64,000 bases of DNA, from the NCBI GenBank assembly GCA_034401135.1, contig JAWZSP010000010.1, positions 620,001-684,000 of the forward strand. The letters are read 5' to 3'. The translations under genes were made by a program, and so were the position numbers. The notes beneath the pieces were generated by a model. It saw only the letters and a list, made by a program, of their open reading frames with translations. It was not told where the DNA came from and ran no database searches. This document shows, one piece after another, positions 39,101 through 49,702 of the stretch (the first letter of the stretch is position 1; every line of letters begins with the position of its first letter). This DNA is from Volutella citrinella (lineage: Eukaryota; Ascomycota; Sordariomycetes; Hypocreales; Nectriaceae).

Positions 39101-40760
39101 CTTTCACGAATGAGTACCCAAGAGTAGCATCTGCTGCATTGTCGATGATGTCGTCCCAGGGAATCTCGGGGATGCCGAGCTCCCCTACTGTTTGGTCCGT
39201 ATAGTGCGGGTAGAAGAGTAGCTTAGTATAGAGCAGAGTTTCAGCTCGGCGCACTGCCGCCTGGAGCATGGTCTGGATGCCAAGGACGCTCAATCGAAGA
39301 CCCTTATATACGGCATGCTCTCCGTCCCAGCTAACCGACCCCTGGGTCGCTTGGTTTCTGTCCGCTGCCATGCCGTAGTTCCGCAGTCGTATGATGAATT
39401 GCGTGGGCGTTGTGTCCCAGCCCCGACCGCCCCCAACCATGAATCGTCGTGTCATGTCGGAGATGAGCTCAAAGTGGCTCGGGCTATTCTCTTCTGCTTC
39501 CTCCCCGCTCTGGCCGCGGTCTCTCTTTCGCTGGATCGAGCTGGCTCGTTGATCGACAACGTACTTGATGAGCAGAAGGCGTGAGATAGCCATGATGGCA
39601 GAGAGCTTAGGGGTGAAGTTGCTGTAGCCTTCCCACGTCTTGTCCTTGCGAATACTAAGAACCATCAGGAAGCTCACGAGGACGCTCTGGTATTCAGTAG
39701 TCTTCGTGAAGTGGTCAAGGATGGAGATGTACAGCTCCAAGACAGCTGCGTCTAGTCGGTCCCGTAGCCCTGCGACCCGTGGACCGTCTTGAGCACCGCC
39801 CGTCTCCTCCAACGCATCCGTCAGGTCATCGACATGCTCCATCATGGCATCGTAGGCAGCACTTTGCCTCCGGCTGAGCTTGAACGGCGGCCTCTGGTTT
39901 TTATCGTCGAATGCCATACACCGTACAATGTAGGCAAAGAGCTGCAGGCATACTGCAATATACTTCTTTCGCGTTGCAGGCTTGAACCGGAAGTGGAACG
40001 GCGTGCTGCGCTCCTTGTCAAGCTCTTTTCGGTTCGCTTCAAACAGCACATTCCATGAGACCACGTCTGGATGGGTCGCAGAGATGGCGCGGCGGATCAC
40101 ACGCTGGACCGCGAGGTGTATATGCTGGAGCTCGTCATCATCTTCTCCCGCATAGTCGAGTGATACAAGTCCCCGCAGGAAGTCCTTCTTCCCGCTGAAG
40201 TCCTTGAGGTGCCCCGGTGCTCCCAGCCGACGGAGCCACGGGTTGGGTGAGGCAAAGTCGCCCTGTTCATCGATTGATTCGCCTTCGCCCTTTCGAACCT
40301 GCGTTGCCTTGAGCTGGAATGCTTCGAACGCCTCCTCGATGCCCTGTTCTCCTACCCGCTCCTCCGCCTCCAGTTTGTCTAGGTCTCGGCCGCGGCCAAC
40401 CTCGAAGAGCTCACTACGAGGTCCTCTCGCGAAGAGCTGTTGATAGAAGACGCCGCTTCTCTACGGTATATCGGTTCGCTCGGCTTCGGCCTGGGCGGCA
40501 GACCGGCGGCCGCCCTTGAGCTGCTGGTCGTACCCGTGCGCATCCGTACTGTGCTCTCGGATCCTCTTCCACGTCGAACCCACAAATGGGCAGTCCAGAG
40601 TAGAGGTACACCGGAACCCATCCGACCTGGGCTTTCCGAGTGCTTTGATCGGCAGCCCGTGATTGTCATAAATGTCAGGGCGGCAGCACGCTGGGGGACC
40701 TTTAGAGAGGTAGCAATGCCTCAGGCTGCCAGAGGTTAGTTGGTTGGTACTGCGCCGCAT
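36120..40760 (-). pseudogene. TLH: OrsD - tyrosine recombinase-like - RecQ, two in-frame stops
   Basis: One continuous frame of 1546 codons from ATG 40760, interrupted only by TAG 40461-40463 and TGA 36696-36698. N-terminus: second half of OrsD (FRCTSTLDCPF...HSTDAHG), then RSGVFYQQLFARG. The TAG replaces the Trp conserved in every other copy (PWRSGV / PWREGV / PWRVNV). Counting from the Met at 40100: YR residues R403 (GGQPARALELL), K438, R567-H568 (SSCRHLVIAFTRR), H616 and Y625 (nine apart); RecQ Walker A MATGMGKS 735-742, DEGH 827-830, YLTATLPP 858-865, QQSGRAGR 1020-1027; CDIC at 1096. Past the TGA the frame continues as the Cys-rich tail (EGCIFCYFR, FGCCRSCF). The first zinc half of OrsD is missing. 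RecQ unwinds DNA; the YR part would cut and rejoin it. Nearly intact and inactivated only by two point changes. Confidence 0.85.
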
Positions 40761-41160
40761 TCATGGCCCTACCCCGCACCAAATCTGTGAACGCCGCCCC
40801 CACTGTGTATATCAAGCTTATAGACTGTGCAAATGCACTGTGCGGCTATATGGGCGCGGCAGGGGCGCCCTCGCGGGCGCCTTCCTGCCACAACAAGCAA
40901 CTATTGACGCAAATGCCCTCACTTATGCCCTTGCGAGCCTCTTTTCCTTCCGCTGCCTTACTGGCAGCTTTCCTTTGAGTCATAGAGCTCTTAATTTCTC
41001 AAAACCGTGTCAGTTTCCGGGCACAACAATCAAAATTCCCGCGCCTATTCTGTCTTGCGACGTTCTGCCTCAACCCAATCACAGTAAGTCACTCTACTGT
41101 CAGGGATGAAGAGACCTATATAGCTAATGAATGCGGATGCGGTTGCAGCTCGAGCCAACC
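40761..41160. other. TLH upstream region with GC-rich dyads
   Basis: No gene. Contains GTGCA-AA-TGCAC (about 40827-40838) and the strong hairpin at 40858-40889, plus CCAATCAC near 41075 ahead of the small coiled-coil gene. It is the promoter region for the divergent TLH and coiled-coil genes. Confidence 0.45.
40858..40889. promoter_or_regulatory. GC-rich nested inverted repeat upstream of TLH
   Basis: GGCAGG-GGCGCCC-TCGC-GGGCGCC-TTCCTGCC: two nested stems around a TCGC loop, about 100 bases upstream of the TLH ATG. Its position parallels the palindrome arrays of other copies, though arm lengths differ. May be a protein-binding site or a hairpin end. Confidence 0.5.
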
Positions 41161-41436
41161 ATGGATAATGCAGCAAAGGAGCAAGCCAAGAAGGAGCTGG
41201 ACAGGCTTATTCAAGAAGCAGACGAGAGGGAGAGCGTGATCAACGGCATCTTACAGAACGTTGAGAGCTTGAAGTCAATGGTTGCACGAGGCTCAAGCTC
41301 CAGAAAAAAGAGAGGAATGGAGGATGCAACAGATATTTACACGCAGATCAAGGAACTAGAGGCAAAGGCAGCCCAACACCGAGAGATCCAAAGGCAGGCA
41401 TGGCTCAAAATCGCGGACCTGCAGAGTCGAGTCTAG
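41161..41436 (+). CDS. Small coiled-coil protein
   Basis: 91 residues from ATG 41161, which has a good context (AACCATGG); an earlier in-frame ATG at 41131 would add ten residues. Nearly all helical and charged: heptad-like EQAKKELDRLIQEADERESV, a hinge GSSSRKKRG, then QIKELEAKAAQHREIQRQAW. No membrane segment or known domain. It lies divergent to the TLH gene. May bind a partner through the coiled coil; function unknown. Confidence 0.5.
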   Translation: MDNAAKEQAKKELDRLIQEADERESVINGILQNVESLKSMVARGSSSRKKRGMEDATDIYTQIKELEAKAAQHREIQRQAWLKIADLQSRV

Positions 41437-41485
41437 TTACTCTCACAACATAACGTTTCTTAGTCCCGAGGCTGGCTTCTAGTAT

Positions 41486-43027
41486 TTATCGGTTGACATC
41501 CTTTGGTGCGGGTGGTGTAGCGCTAGCCGGGAAATACCGTTGTCGCACTTTCACGGGCGACTGACCTGCCTCCAAAGCTTGAATCGCAGCGTTGCTCCTA
41601 TTCAACAATCGCTTGATCTCTTCATCATAGGTTTCCTCGTCCAGATCGTTGTGTTGAAGATATTTCGTGTAGCGCCGGGATTCGGCGAGGCGACGGTCCA
41701 CGCCTCTCTGCAGTTGGAGCATGTCGGGTGACGGGATGCCACATGACGCAGGCATGTTGGGGACGAGTTGTTTTCGAAAGATGAAGCGAATATCTGCTGG
41801 ATCTAGTAGAGCATGCAGCAGAGACCATCGAAAGGAATCCTCGAAACCCCAGTCGACCGCGAGCTGCGAATGGTACTTCGACTTGTGTTTGACAGAAGAC
41901 AGAACGCTGAAAAACTCCTCAGTTAGTGCAGGCAGTCCTCCGCGGTTGCCGGTGATCCACGCCGGGGGTATGCTGGCGCACTGCGGAACGGTTGTGGCGT
42001 ACTCCCAATCGATGATGCCGGTGATATTCCAATCGTCATCTACGAGGATATTTCGACAGCTGAGATCGCAATGCGCTATGAAGAATGGCTCGTCGAAGGG
42101 TATGGCGAGTCTTTCTTCAGCCTCTGGTTGACTGACGAATTGCACAGCAAACTCGTCTTGTTCTGCCTCCTCTAAATCGAGACCTTTCTCGGGCACCGTC
42201 CACATTTGGCGTAAGAGGCGACGCTGCTCCCGGAAAAACTCTTGTGGGTTGGTAGTCACAACTCGGGGGAGTGTACGGCCTGCCGTATGGAGTTCGCTGT
42301 TGCGCATCGAGAAGGCACCAACAATACGTGGTGTGTTTCCGGAATCAAGTTCGATTAGGGACCCTCCTTGTGTGAAGGGAAGTTTTCGAAGCTCAGCAAA
42401 CACATCGATGAATTGCTCAAAGAATCGACGGCGGAGTGGCTCTGCACCATCCTTGAGGTCGTGCTTGTTCAATGCCTGTCCGCAAAGGTGCTCCATAACC
42501 ATGAAGCATTGAGGCTCCGAGGTATCTCGACAAAGCGGGCTTCGGCCGTATGTATACACGCGGGGAACGGGAATGTTGGTATTACGTCGAAGATACCTAG
42601 GAATACACTGTTAGCCGGGAATTACACGGTATATGTATAGTACCTACTCCATTGTGGCCACTTCAGATTGTAGCTTCTCCCAGACGTCTGGTCCTGCTGG
42701 TTGGTGGGGGATTCGCATGATCCGGAGGGACCCATCGCTGAACCGAAGAAAAAAGCATGTGTTGAAGCTGCCTTGGCGTTGCTCTGTAATATCACATGAT
42801 ATATTGCTGTCGTGATGCTTGGAACCTAAAGCCCGAATTGCATCCCTGTCGATGGATTGGAGGAATTCGTCCGTCTTGCGATCAATTTGCCTGTCGGTCA
42901 GCGGCCACGGGTCGGCGGGCGTTCGAAACAAGGCAAAAACTCTTATGCGGAGCTTTCCGATGAAGCTAATAATCAACGTCCAAGGTGTCCAGAGAGGCAA
43001 GAGGCGGTCTCTAATGAATCTGAACAT
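41486..43027 (-). CDS. Aminoglycoside-phosphotransferase-like (APH) kinase
   Basis: Exon 1 43027-42648, exon 2 42596-41486; intron 42597-42647 with GTAGGT donor and CTAG acceptor, which restores EYLRRNTNIPVPRVYTYG. 496 residues. N-lobe: GSFNTCFFLRFSDGS and IMRIP. C-lobe: catalytic HCDLSCRNILVDDD (HxDLxxxN) and IIDWEYA with the metal Asp. These are the hallmarks of the APH/choline-kinase-type fold, which is widespread in fungi with unknown small-molecule substrates. A short hydrophobic stretch near the N-terminus (LWTPWTLIISFIG) could be a membrane association or a mere buried helix. The gene is intact and carries all catalytic residues. Confidence 0.75.
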
Positions 43028-43311
43028 TGTGCACGACGATGGAGGAGAACAGAACTACCGAGGCGCAAAGGGGGAAAGCTGTGCCACTTTTTGATGAGTC
43101 AGCACAGCTTTTGTCTGCGGCACAGCCACGGAGCGCCACCTCGGAGAAACCCAATTATCTTAAGTCAAACCCATCGAGGAGCACAGAATTGCCTACTCTG
43201 GAATTCGCTGATTTTCCTTGGGAAAACGCCATTTGGAAACTTGTTTTTCTATTCTGTGCGTGCACAGGAAAACCCCTTTTAAGCGCCTCTCTTGCCCCAC
43301 AATTCTCTGGC
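43028..43311. other. Upstream region of APH gene; no confident gene
   Basis: A plus-strand frame (43027-43413) begins inside the APH promoter and runs into TLH debris; I see no domain in it. Confidence 0.3.
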
Positions 43312-43770
43312 TCATCGTGCTCCACCGGCCGCATTGTCGATGATATCATCCCATGGAATCTCAGGAAGGCCAAGCCCGGCTGCTGTCTGGTCGGGATCAT
43401 TTGCGCGGTATAGTAGCTTTGCATAGAGTATCGATTCGGCGCATGGGTTCTCCAAGTGCTTTGATCGGCAGTACTGTATCCGGTAGAAACGGTACGTTGG
43501 AGATGTCTTCTTGCTCCCAGATGATATCAAGCTGACGCGCCCATTTCTGTGCCTTCTTGATCACTGGCCGACGTAGGCCGCGCAAGTGAGGTTCGATTCT
43601 GCATCCAATCAGACATGTCTCGCACTTACGACAGCTGATGACACGGAGCTCTTCTATGTAAAGGAAATACTCCATTGGGCGATAGAGAGATGATGTGATT
43701 GTCTAGGGAGAAACTACAAAAACTCCTTCCTCTCGCTCCGGCTTCTTCTGTTCCCCTGAGCTCTACTTAC
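43312..43770 (-). pseudogene. TLH scrap: OrsD start joined to core-binding segment
   Basis: From ATG 43675 the minus strand reads the OrsD start (CRKCETCLIGCRIEPHLRG, AQKWARQLDIIWEQEDI, PIKALGEP). It then jumps, out of frame near 43445, to AESILYAKLLYRANDPDQ and LPEIPWDDIIDNAA, a segment that lies about 300 residues later in intact copies. An internal deletion of about 1 kb therefore joined the two parts. Upstream it shares AAAGTAAGTAGAGCTC with the copy at 31.7 kb, so these are the same element family. Nothing functional is left. Confidence 0.65.
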
Positions 43771-44699
43771 TTTGTTTGTTAAATGGTCAGTACTACGGCC
43801 ACTGCAGCCACTGCGCCTTCCAGTGAGCCTGATTCGTTACTATGGGCAGGCAATGGTTAGAGTATGGCTCAGAGCCACCCAATTAGTCCGCATGCCTGTC
43901 TCTCCCGTATGTACTACAGCTTTGAAGGCGTTCGAGCTGTTGCACTGGTGTGTAGCTGGGCATAAATCCGCGAAGATTGATCAGAAATCTTCACCTGGCA
44001 GTTCTAATATATATACGTGATAAAGGGCAACATTCTCGGAAAATTAGTGCAGCTGTATCCGTCGAGCCCGCTGCAACGTCCCGTACCCGAGCCTCTGTCA
44101 GGAGCCCTATGCCGCTGGTTTATAGTGGATATCCACTAAAGTCTTAGTGGATAGACTGCTAATTTATTCAAGCTACCCACTAATTTATAGGGCATTCTTT
44201 TCAATAGGTAGGTGGCTGCCGGGATCAAATTTAGTCCGCACCTCACCAACCGAATCTTGAGAATAGGATTCCTACCTATCACCTCAGCCTCTCCCATCAA
44301 ATCCTCTACTGCACCTTTGGGACCGCCAACTCAAGGGAACATGCGTCGACTACTGGCAAGTCCTCGTCGCTACGAAGGTCGCCTTGGTCGTTGTCGATGT
44401 ATCATGGGCAGGAATTGTCACTTGGCGACTTCTGATGCTCCGAATGCGACTATGGGACAAGATATGGGTTGTGCTTTTGCTCGGGCTGGTTGTTCATTCG
44501 GTTAATAATATATCCGGTGTCCGTGCGCGTGCCGCATGCCAGGGCACCGTGCATTAGCGCGGGTCCTGACAGCCAGACCCCGCCGCCCAAAGCTCAGCCG
44601 AAGCCCTATTCAACTCACTACAATACGTTGCCCTCAAAGCTTGCATATCGGTAAGCTCCATTCCACTCGACTATACCCTCAAGGATTCTCTCAGATACA
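43771..44699. repeat. Gene-free stretch with palindrome and LTR-end-like sequence
   Basis: TAGTGGATATCCACTA (44123-44138) is a perfect 16-bp palindrome with two further TAGTGGATA-like copies to its right. At 44542-44571 the minus strand reads TGTCAGGACCCGCGCTAATG then CACGGTGCC, matching the start of the LTRs at 18343 and 21643. The rest of an LTR is not recognisable, so this is probably a fragment. The F-box gene promoter lies at the right end. Confidence 0.45.
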
Positions 44700-46061
44700 A
44701 TGGTGGGACTTCTTCAGCTTCCTAACGAGGTGCTGGCCATCATATTTGACGGGCTAGACGCCCAAGGCTTCTCCGCCCTCCGGTTGACGTCCAAATATGC
44801 AAACTTGGCCACGTTACCAGCTTTCATCAGCCAGTACTTCCAGATCCGCTACATAATGCTCTCAAGGCTCAGCCTCGAAAATCTCGTGGAGATTGCGCGA
44901 CATCCAGTCTTTGGCCCTGCTGTGAGAACACTAGAACTCTGTACGGATCATTTCGAGCAGTTCCCGGATTCAGTTTCTCATATTACACGGCACGAAGGCG
45001 ACATCTTCCTGGCCATACAGGAAGGTCGATACCCTCCTGCAGTTTTAGTGGACAGCATAGATGATGCACATTCGTCCGATGAGGAGGGGGCCCAAGGCCC
45101 TGGAGAGGAAGATGGGGGGACCGATGAATGGAGTCTCTCGTCTCAAGACTCGTATGAGGCGCCTGTGGATAAGGTGGCTTATAAGTCGCTGTGGGAAGAG
45201 CAGGAACATATAATAATTTCCGGCCTTGCACAGGCCTACATCACGCAGGCGCTGATTTCTCTTACCAACATCGAGGCTGTCGTCATTAGCAACATGCATC
45301 GGCCTTGGGGTGCACTAGCGCATGGCCGACAAACAGGTCTACCACCAACAAACGTCCTACACGATTACGAGGAGGTTCCGTTTATAGGCCAAGTCCTTCG
45401 CATCACCCTTACAGCCATCGCTACGAGTGTTGCCGCTCTTGGCAGCCTTGCCATCACAGCTGGCCTCCCTGGGGAGGCGATTACACCAGACATTCTCAGA
45501 CCCTCGGAGTCACATCTCCAATACTACAAGAACCTCCCGCCAAGTCTCACGGAGCTCACATTAAATATATCCGCCGGGGCAACGAGGGGGGCTGAGGACC
45601 GATGGGCGGACGACCTATCAGCATTTATCGGTGTGTTTCGACAACTCAGGCAACTGGATCTCGCCATCCAACCAGTCGATTTCGGCCCACAGGTTGACCG
45701 GTTAAAACAGCTGGCACCAAAGCTGCAACTACTGAATCTACAATGCCTAGGGCTCTATAGAGTATATTGTAGCGTTCAGGACCTTGGAGCTTTTGTCGTG
45801 AGGCACAAAGCAACACTCCAAAGCGTTTCTTTGGTCCGAGTAGGATTTTCAGGTGGGATTGGCCGCTGGAGGTCTTTATTCGCTCTGATTCGTGATCATC
45901 TCCCAAGGCTTGGGTTATCCATAAAACTATGCACCGCAGGAGGGCTTACCCTATTGTACCGAGCGGAGCACGAAAACGGAGAGGAGTTTGAAGATAGTTT
46001 TGATGTCGGGGGCAGTCACGAAGACTGGACAAGGGCAATCCATGTGATAAAAACAAGATAG
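44700..46061 (+). CDS. F-box protein
   Basis: 453 residues, single exon, ATG preceded by AGATACA. The N-terminal F-box reads LLQLPNEVLAIIFDGLD, then FSALRLTSKYANLATLPAF (residues 4-48), the SCF-type Skp1-binding motif. An acidic, low-complexity stretch lies at 120-145 (SDEEGAQGPGEEDGG). The C-terminal half has loosely leucine-rich strands (LTELTLNISAG, LRQLDLAIQPV, LQLLNLQCLGL, LQSVSLVRVGF), which likely form the substrate-recognition surface. F-box proteins of this type recruit substrates for ubiquitination; the target is unknown. The frame is intact, unlike many neighbours. Confidence 0.8.
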   Translation: MVGLLQLPNEVLAIIFDGLDAQGFSALRLTSKYANLATLPAFISQYFQIRYIMLSRLSLENLVEIARHPVFGPAVRTLELCTDHFEQFPDSVSHITRHEGDIFLAIQEGRYPPAVLVDSIDDAHSSDEEGAQGPGEEDGGTDEWSLSSQDSYEAPVDKVAYKSLWEEQEHIIISGLAQAYITQALISLTNIEAVVISNMHRPWGALAHGRQTGLPPTNVLHDYEEVPFIGQVLRITLTAIATSVAALGSLAITAGLPGEAITPDILRPSESHLQYYKNLPPSLTELTLNISAGATRGAEDRWADDLSAFIGVFRQLRQLDLAIQPVDFGPQVDRLKQLAPKLQLLNLQCLGLYRVYCSVQDLGAFVVRHKATLQSVSLVRVGFSGGIGRWRSLFALIRDHLPRLGLSIKLCTAGGLTLLYRAEHENGEEFEDSFDVGGSHEDWTRAIHVIKTR

Positions 46062-47299
46062 ATACATTTCGTCACGATATATATCCCCTGCATTCTACAT
46101 AGGTACAAGAGGCTGGATATTGGTGGTGAGCAATCTAGTTACCACTATACGCATTAAAAACTAGACTTATTTTCTATATATCTTTAGCCAGTATTCAATT
46201 AAAAAAATTGCTAGAAAAGCCGGATACCCCCTACGTGCGTTGCCTGTGAAATGAAGCCCGCGCTCTTTCTAGCTTGTAGGCATATACCCACATCAAGTCG
46301 AGAATTCGTTGGCCTGGAGCCTCCGAGACCATTGTTTCGGCCTTCTTCTTGTCAATTGCGAGGATCCAGTGAGGCATCGCCCTGGCTGATAAGCCAATTG
46401 CCAGTAAATCTCCAGCCGGATAAAATAATATCCTTCCTCATGCCCGCCTCTCTGGCTTTCGCGTATACCCGAATAAAGTTAACATTGTCAACCGGCGCAG
46501 AATCAGTCAAACTAGCCAGCTTTTAGAGTTCTTTCCGAATCGCACATTTAATAACTTTAAAAATTCCATTATCTAAAGGCTGTAAGCCATAGAAACAATA
46601 TGCTAGTAGGTAACAGCAGTAGATCGTCAAGAAGTAGTGGTAAAGGAGGGTCGGCACGCGCTATGGAATATGCAGCAAGCCTGGACATAAGTCAAGAACG
46701 TGTCAAATAGTGATTAAGACACCTAGGAATAGTATAGCAATTAGTTTCAATTAATAAGATAGTTTATTATGTTTTTATAGCGATTTCTATTTCAAAGGTT
46801 TTAATTTTTAATCCGCATACTTATCTGATCCATATACTTGTTATATACATTGTCTACTAGATAGCAATTAACATAATCTCAGGGTAGGAAGCGATAGATA
46901 ATCTTAAGACATTCTGTCTTTAAGAACCCTTTATAATATCTAGTAACAAGTATAAAAAGACTACAGTCTATCAAGATATTTCATACCCTACCGTTCACTA
47001 TATTACAATACCGCAGGGTGAGAGCGATTAATAGATAAGGCACTACGTATAAGCACTAATAGATAGATAATATACTATCCTTAATTCACTATCTTCCTTA
47101 GGGCTACAATTCAGGCCCTATTACCACTAAATCCCAGCCACACATACCACTCACAGCAAATTCATCGATATTCAGCCTTTACACTAGCAATATAACTAGG
47201 CGCCTCCTATAACCCTCGTGCATAAGTTAAACCTACTAGTTTAGTTAAATGCACTGCCATCTCATCATTCCATGCCCAAGAGACTGCTTCAATAAAATC
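46062..47299. other. TA-rich decayed DNA
   Basis: No genes. From about 46530 the sequence is strongly TA-rich with many TAG/TAA triplets in all frames, as expected of heavy RIP on a former repeat. A short plus-strand frame at 46251-46526 has no domain. Confidence 0.5.
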
Positions 47300-49702
47300 T
47301 CGTTTAAACTTTGCCTGCTGCAGGTGCCGGCGTGAGATCGCAATAGCAGCATGTCTCCACAGCTGAATATTCGTCTCTGTTCCAAGAAAGAGCCTGAATG
47401 CCCTGCTTAGTGTGTCGGATAATCTCGTGCCTGGCCATGAATCGTCACACGCACTGGTTTCCGCTCTACCAGCCGCGCCTTCTGCATTTGTTTTTAGCCG
47501 TCTGAGTGTCCGAGATATCTTCTTCTTCTCTCTTCAAGCAGCCTTATCGTCTGTATTGGAGCATGGTGGGGTGAAGTTCTTCTTACCCCATGCTGAGATC
47601 ATCGGCGGAATGGCGAATTCACCCCACAGATACGGCGTTGTTGCTCTTCTGAACCCAGGGATCTTTGCTAACCGGGACAGTTGGTCGAGGAAAGGAACCA
47701 CAAGCAAAACATAATACACAAGAAGCTCCCCCACCTCACTTGGCAGATACCAGTAGATAATCTTAGTTGTACCAGTAATACTGTACCCTTTGTAATAGTA
47801 AGTCACAAAGCCAACCAATCCATTTTCGATAAAGATATTTCAACGTCCTCCGGATCCATCCCTTAGATTAGAGTGCTATATGCACAGCAGCTCGGTCCCA
47901 CACGCCGGCTGACCCCCTGTAAGATGCACAAGAAGTAACAGCCGCTCAAGAAAGGCATTGACTGTAGAAAGATACCGAATGACAACTTGCAGTCGCCATT
48001 TAGCCGTCTTTTCGCTCTCGAAAAAGTCATTCCAGAGAAACTCTTCCTTAAGTATCCAGTCGAGGAGCCATCTTTAGTGTCCATAGAGAACTTCATTTTA
48101 TAGATGTTAAGTAAAGTTCCAGCCTGGTGTACTCTCCGATGGATCATCTAATAATAACCGCAAGCTGATTTTGGGTATAATGTCTTCCCTCTCAGTATCA
48201 GGTAGTACGAGAAGTAGGTCGGCTAACTGGCTTTAAGCGGCCTTGACTTCTATAGCAACAAGATTTCAGAGCCCTGTCATTAAGAATTGCATCTTCTTAT
48301 AGCTCAGCATTTCATTATCATCTAACCAAATGATATGACCAAGACTCGTTGTATTATCCTTGATCGCTTTGCCATAGGCGCGAAGCTTCAACAACCAGCT
48401 GATCGGTGACCTTGAGTCCTTTGTCACGAACCGATCTTGCATCTCTTCCAGCACTCGGGCTGGGACATCAGCTTCATCAAGCTCGACTGCGAGCAAAGCC
48501 CTCTCTGCAACAAGAAATTGACCCATCTTAATAATTGCTAATAACTTGGGAGTAAAATCGGCGGCATCGTATAACTGTTGCCCAGTGCTAGATCTTGAAC
48601 CTGGCCGGATACCTATTGCGGCAAGAAATCCAACCACAATACTGTCGTAAATGTCGCTATATAGCTTGTAGTCCAAGAGTGAGACCATGAACACAAGACA
48701 TCTATCGTCAAGTATCTTCCTCAGGTCCTCGGCTTGATCTAGACTGAGCCCATCGCCATCGCTCTGAGCTAGCTCTGACGCCGTACGGACTGCCTCGAGC
48801 ATTGCGACTGCCTGCCCGTCGGTGAGCCGATAGTGCAGTCTTGGCCCTTTTTTCTGCCACGCAAGGCGAAAGACGTAACATAGTAAGTGTTGGAGAACCC
48901 GCCCGTACTTCCTATATATCTCTTCCTTCAAGTTGTGGATGATTAGCTTCTGCGATAAGCGGCCGGCAATGAATGAGTTAAGCCGGTGCTAGTCAAATAT
49001 ATTCAGCCTTCCTTCCTTTAGCAAGCGCCGGGCTCGGGCTATAATGCGATCAAGAGAGCCGAGGAGAATGAATAGTAGAGCATCTGAGCTGCTTGTAACG
49101 CTTTATTCATATGATTTGCCTAAATCAGGCAGAAAGGTTAATACAGCAACATGGCACAGCTCGTGCTTATAGGGCTCCAGAAAACGAGGCCATTCAGTCA
49201 TCTAGAGCCACTGTGACTAGTGCCTTACATCTCGAGACATAAGGTGAATAGAATCATTTTCCTGCGTTGCAGTAAAATGCTCTTCTCCTTCTTGCCTAGC
49301 AAGCTCAAGGTCTATGAGATCCTGAAGCCCGGACGCAGAACGCCTAGGCTCGTTGTGTGTCCCATTGCCCTCTGGGCGCGGCGTTTCTGCGACTATATCC
49401 AGCCGGTGCTGACTTCCCTGGCCGGCAACCATAAAATAACGACATCGAGAGTTGCGGAAGAGAGTTTGACACGGCAGCTGATTCCGTACCAAGCCAGCAT
49501 GAACCAACCCCTCGATGCCACCAATCGACCCACTGCATCGTCGACCTGGCTTACGAGGCGATAGACCATGTATTTTCCTCAGGTATTCTTCAATAGCTAT
49601 GCGACCTCGGCAGATATAGCGGCTTGTGTCATCCTCGCAGAGCTGACAACTAATGCCATCGTAGAATACACTGAGAAATCGAATAGGCGCGGCACCTAGC
49701 AA
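47300..49702 (-). pseudogene. Decayed TLH: OrsD to YR region
   Basis: Read right to left in three open fragments: 49702-49217 (OrsD: CQLCEDDTSRYIC, and LPCQTLFRNSRCRYFMVAGQ), 48931-48266 (core-binding: FRLAWQKKGPRLHYRLTDGQ, ADFTPKLLAIIKMGQ, LLKLRAYGKAI) and 47818-47534 (YR: YYYKGYSITGTTKIIYW, LPSEVGELLVYYVLLVVPF). The order and orientation match intact copies; frames are separated by stops and the helicase half is absent or unrecognisable to the left. It has the 5' palindrome module at 50204-50341 and is thus the body of that element. Confidence 0.7.

Noticed and set aside
43027..43413. Plus-strand frame divergent from the APH gene
   Set aside because: Its 3' third is antisense TLH debris and the 5' part overlaps the APH start; no domain.
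46251..46526. Plus-strand frame downstream of the F-box gene
   Set aside because: No family resemblance; leads into RIP-like TA-rich DNA.
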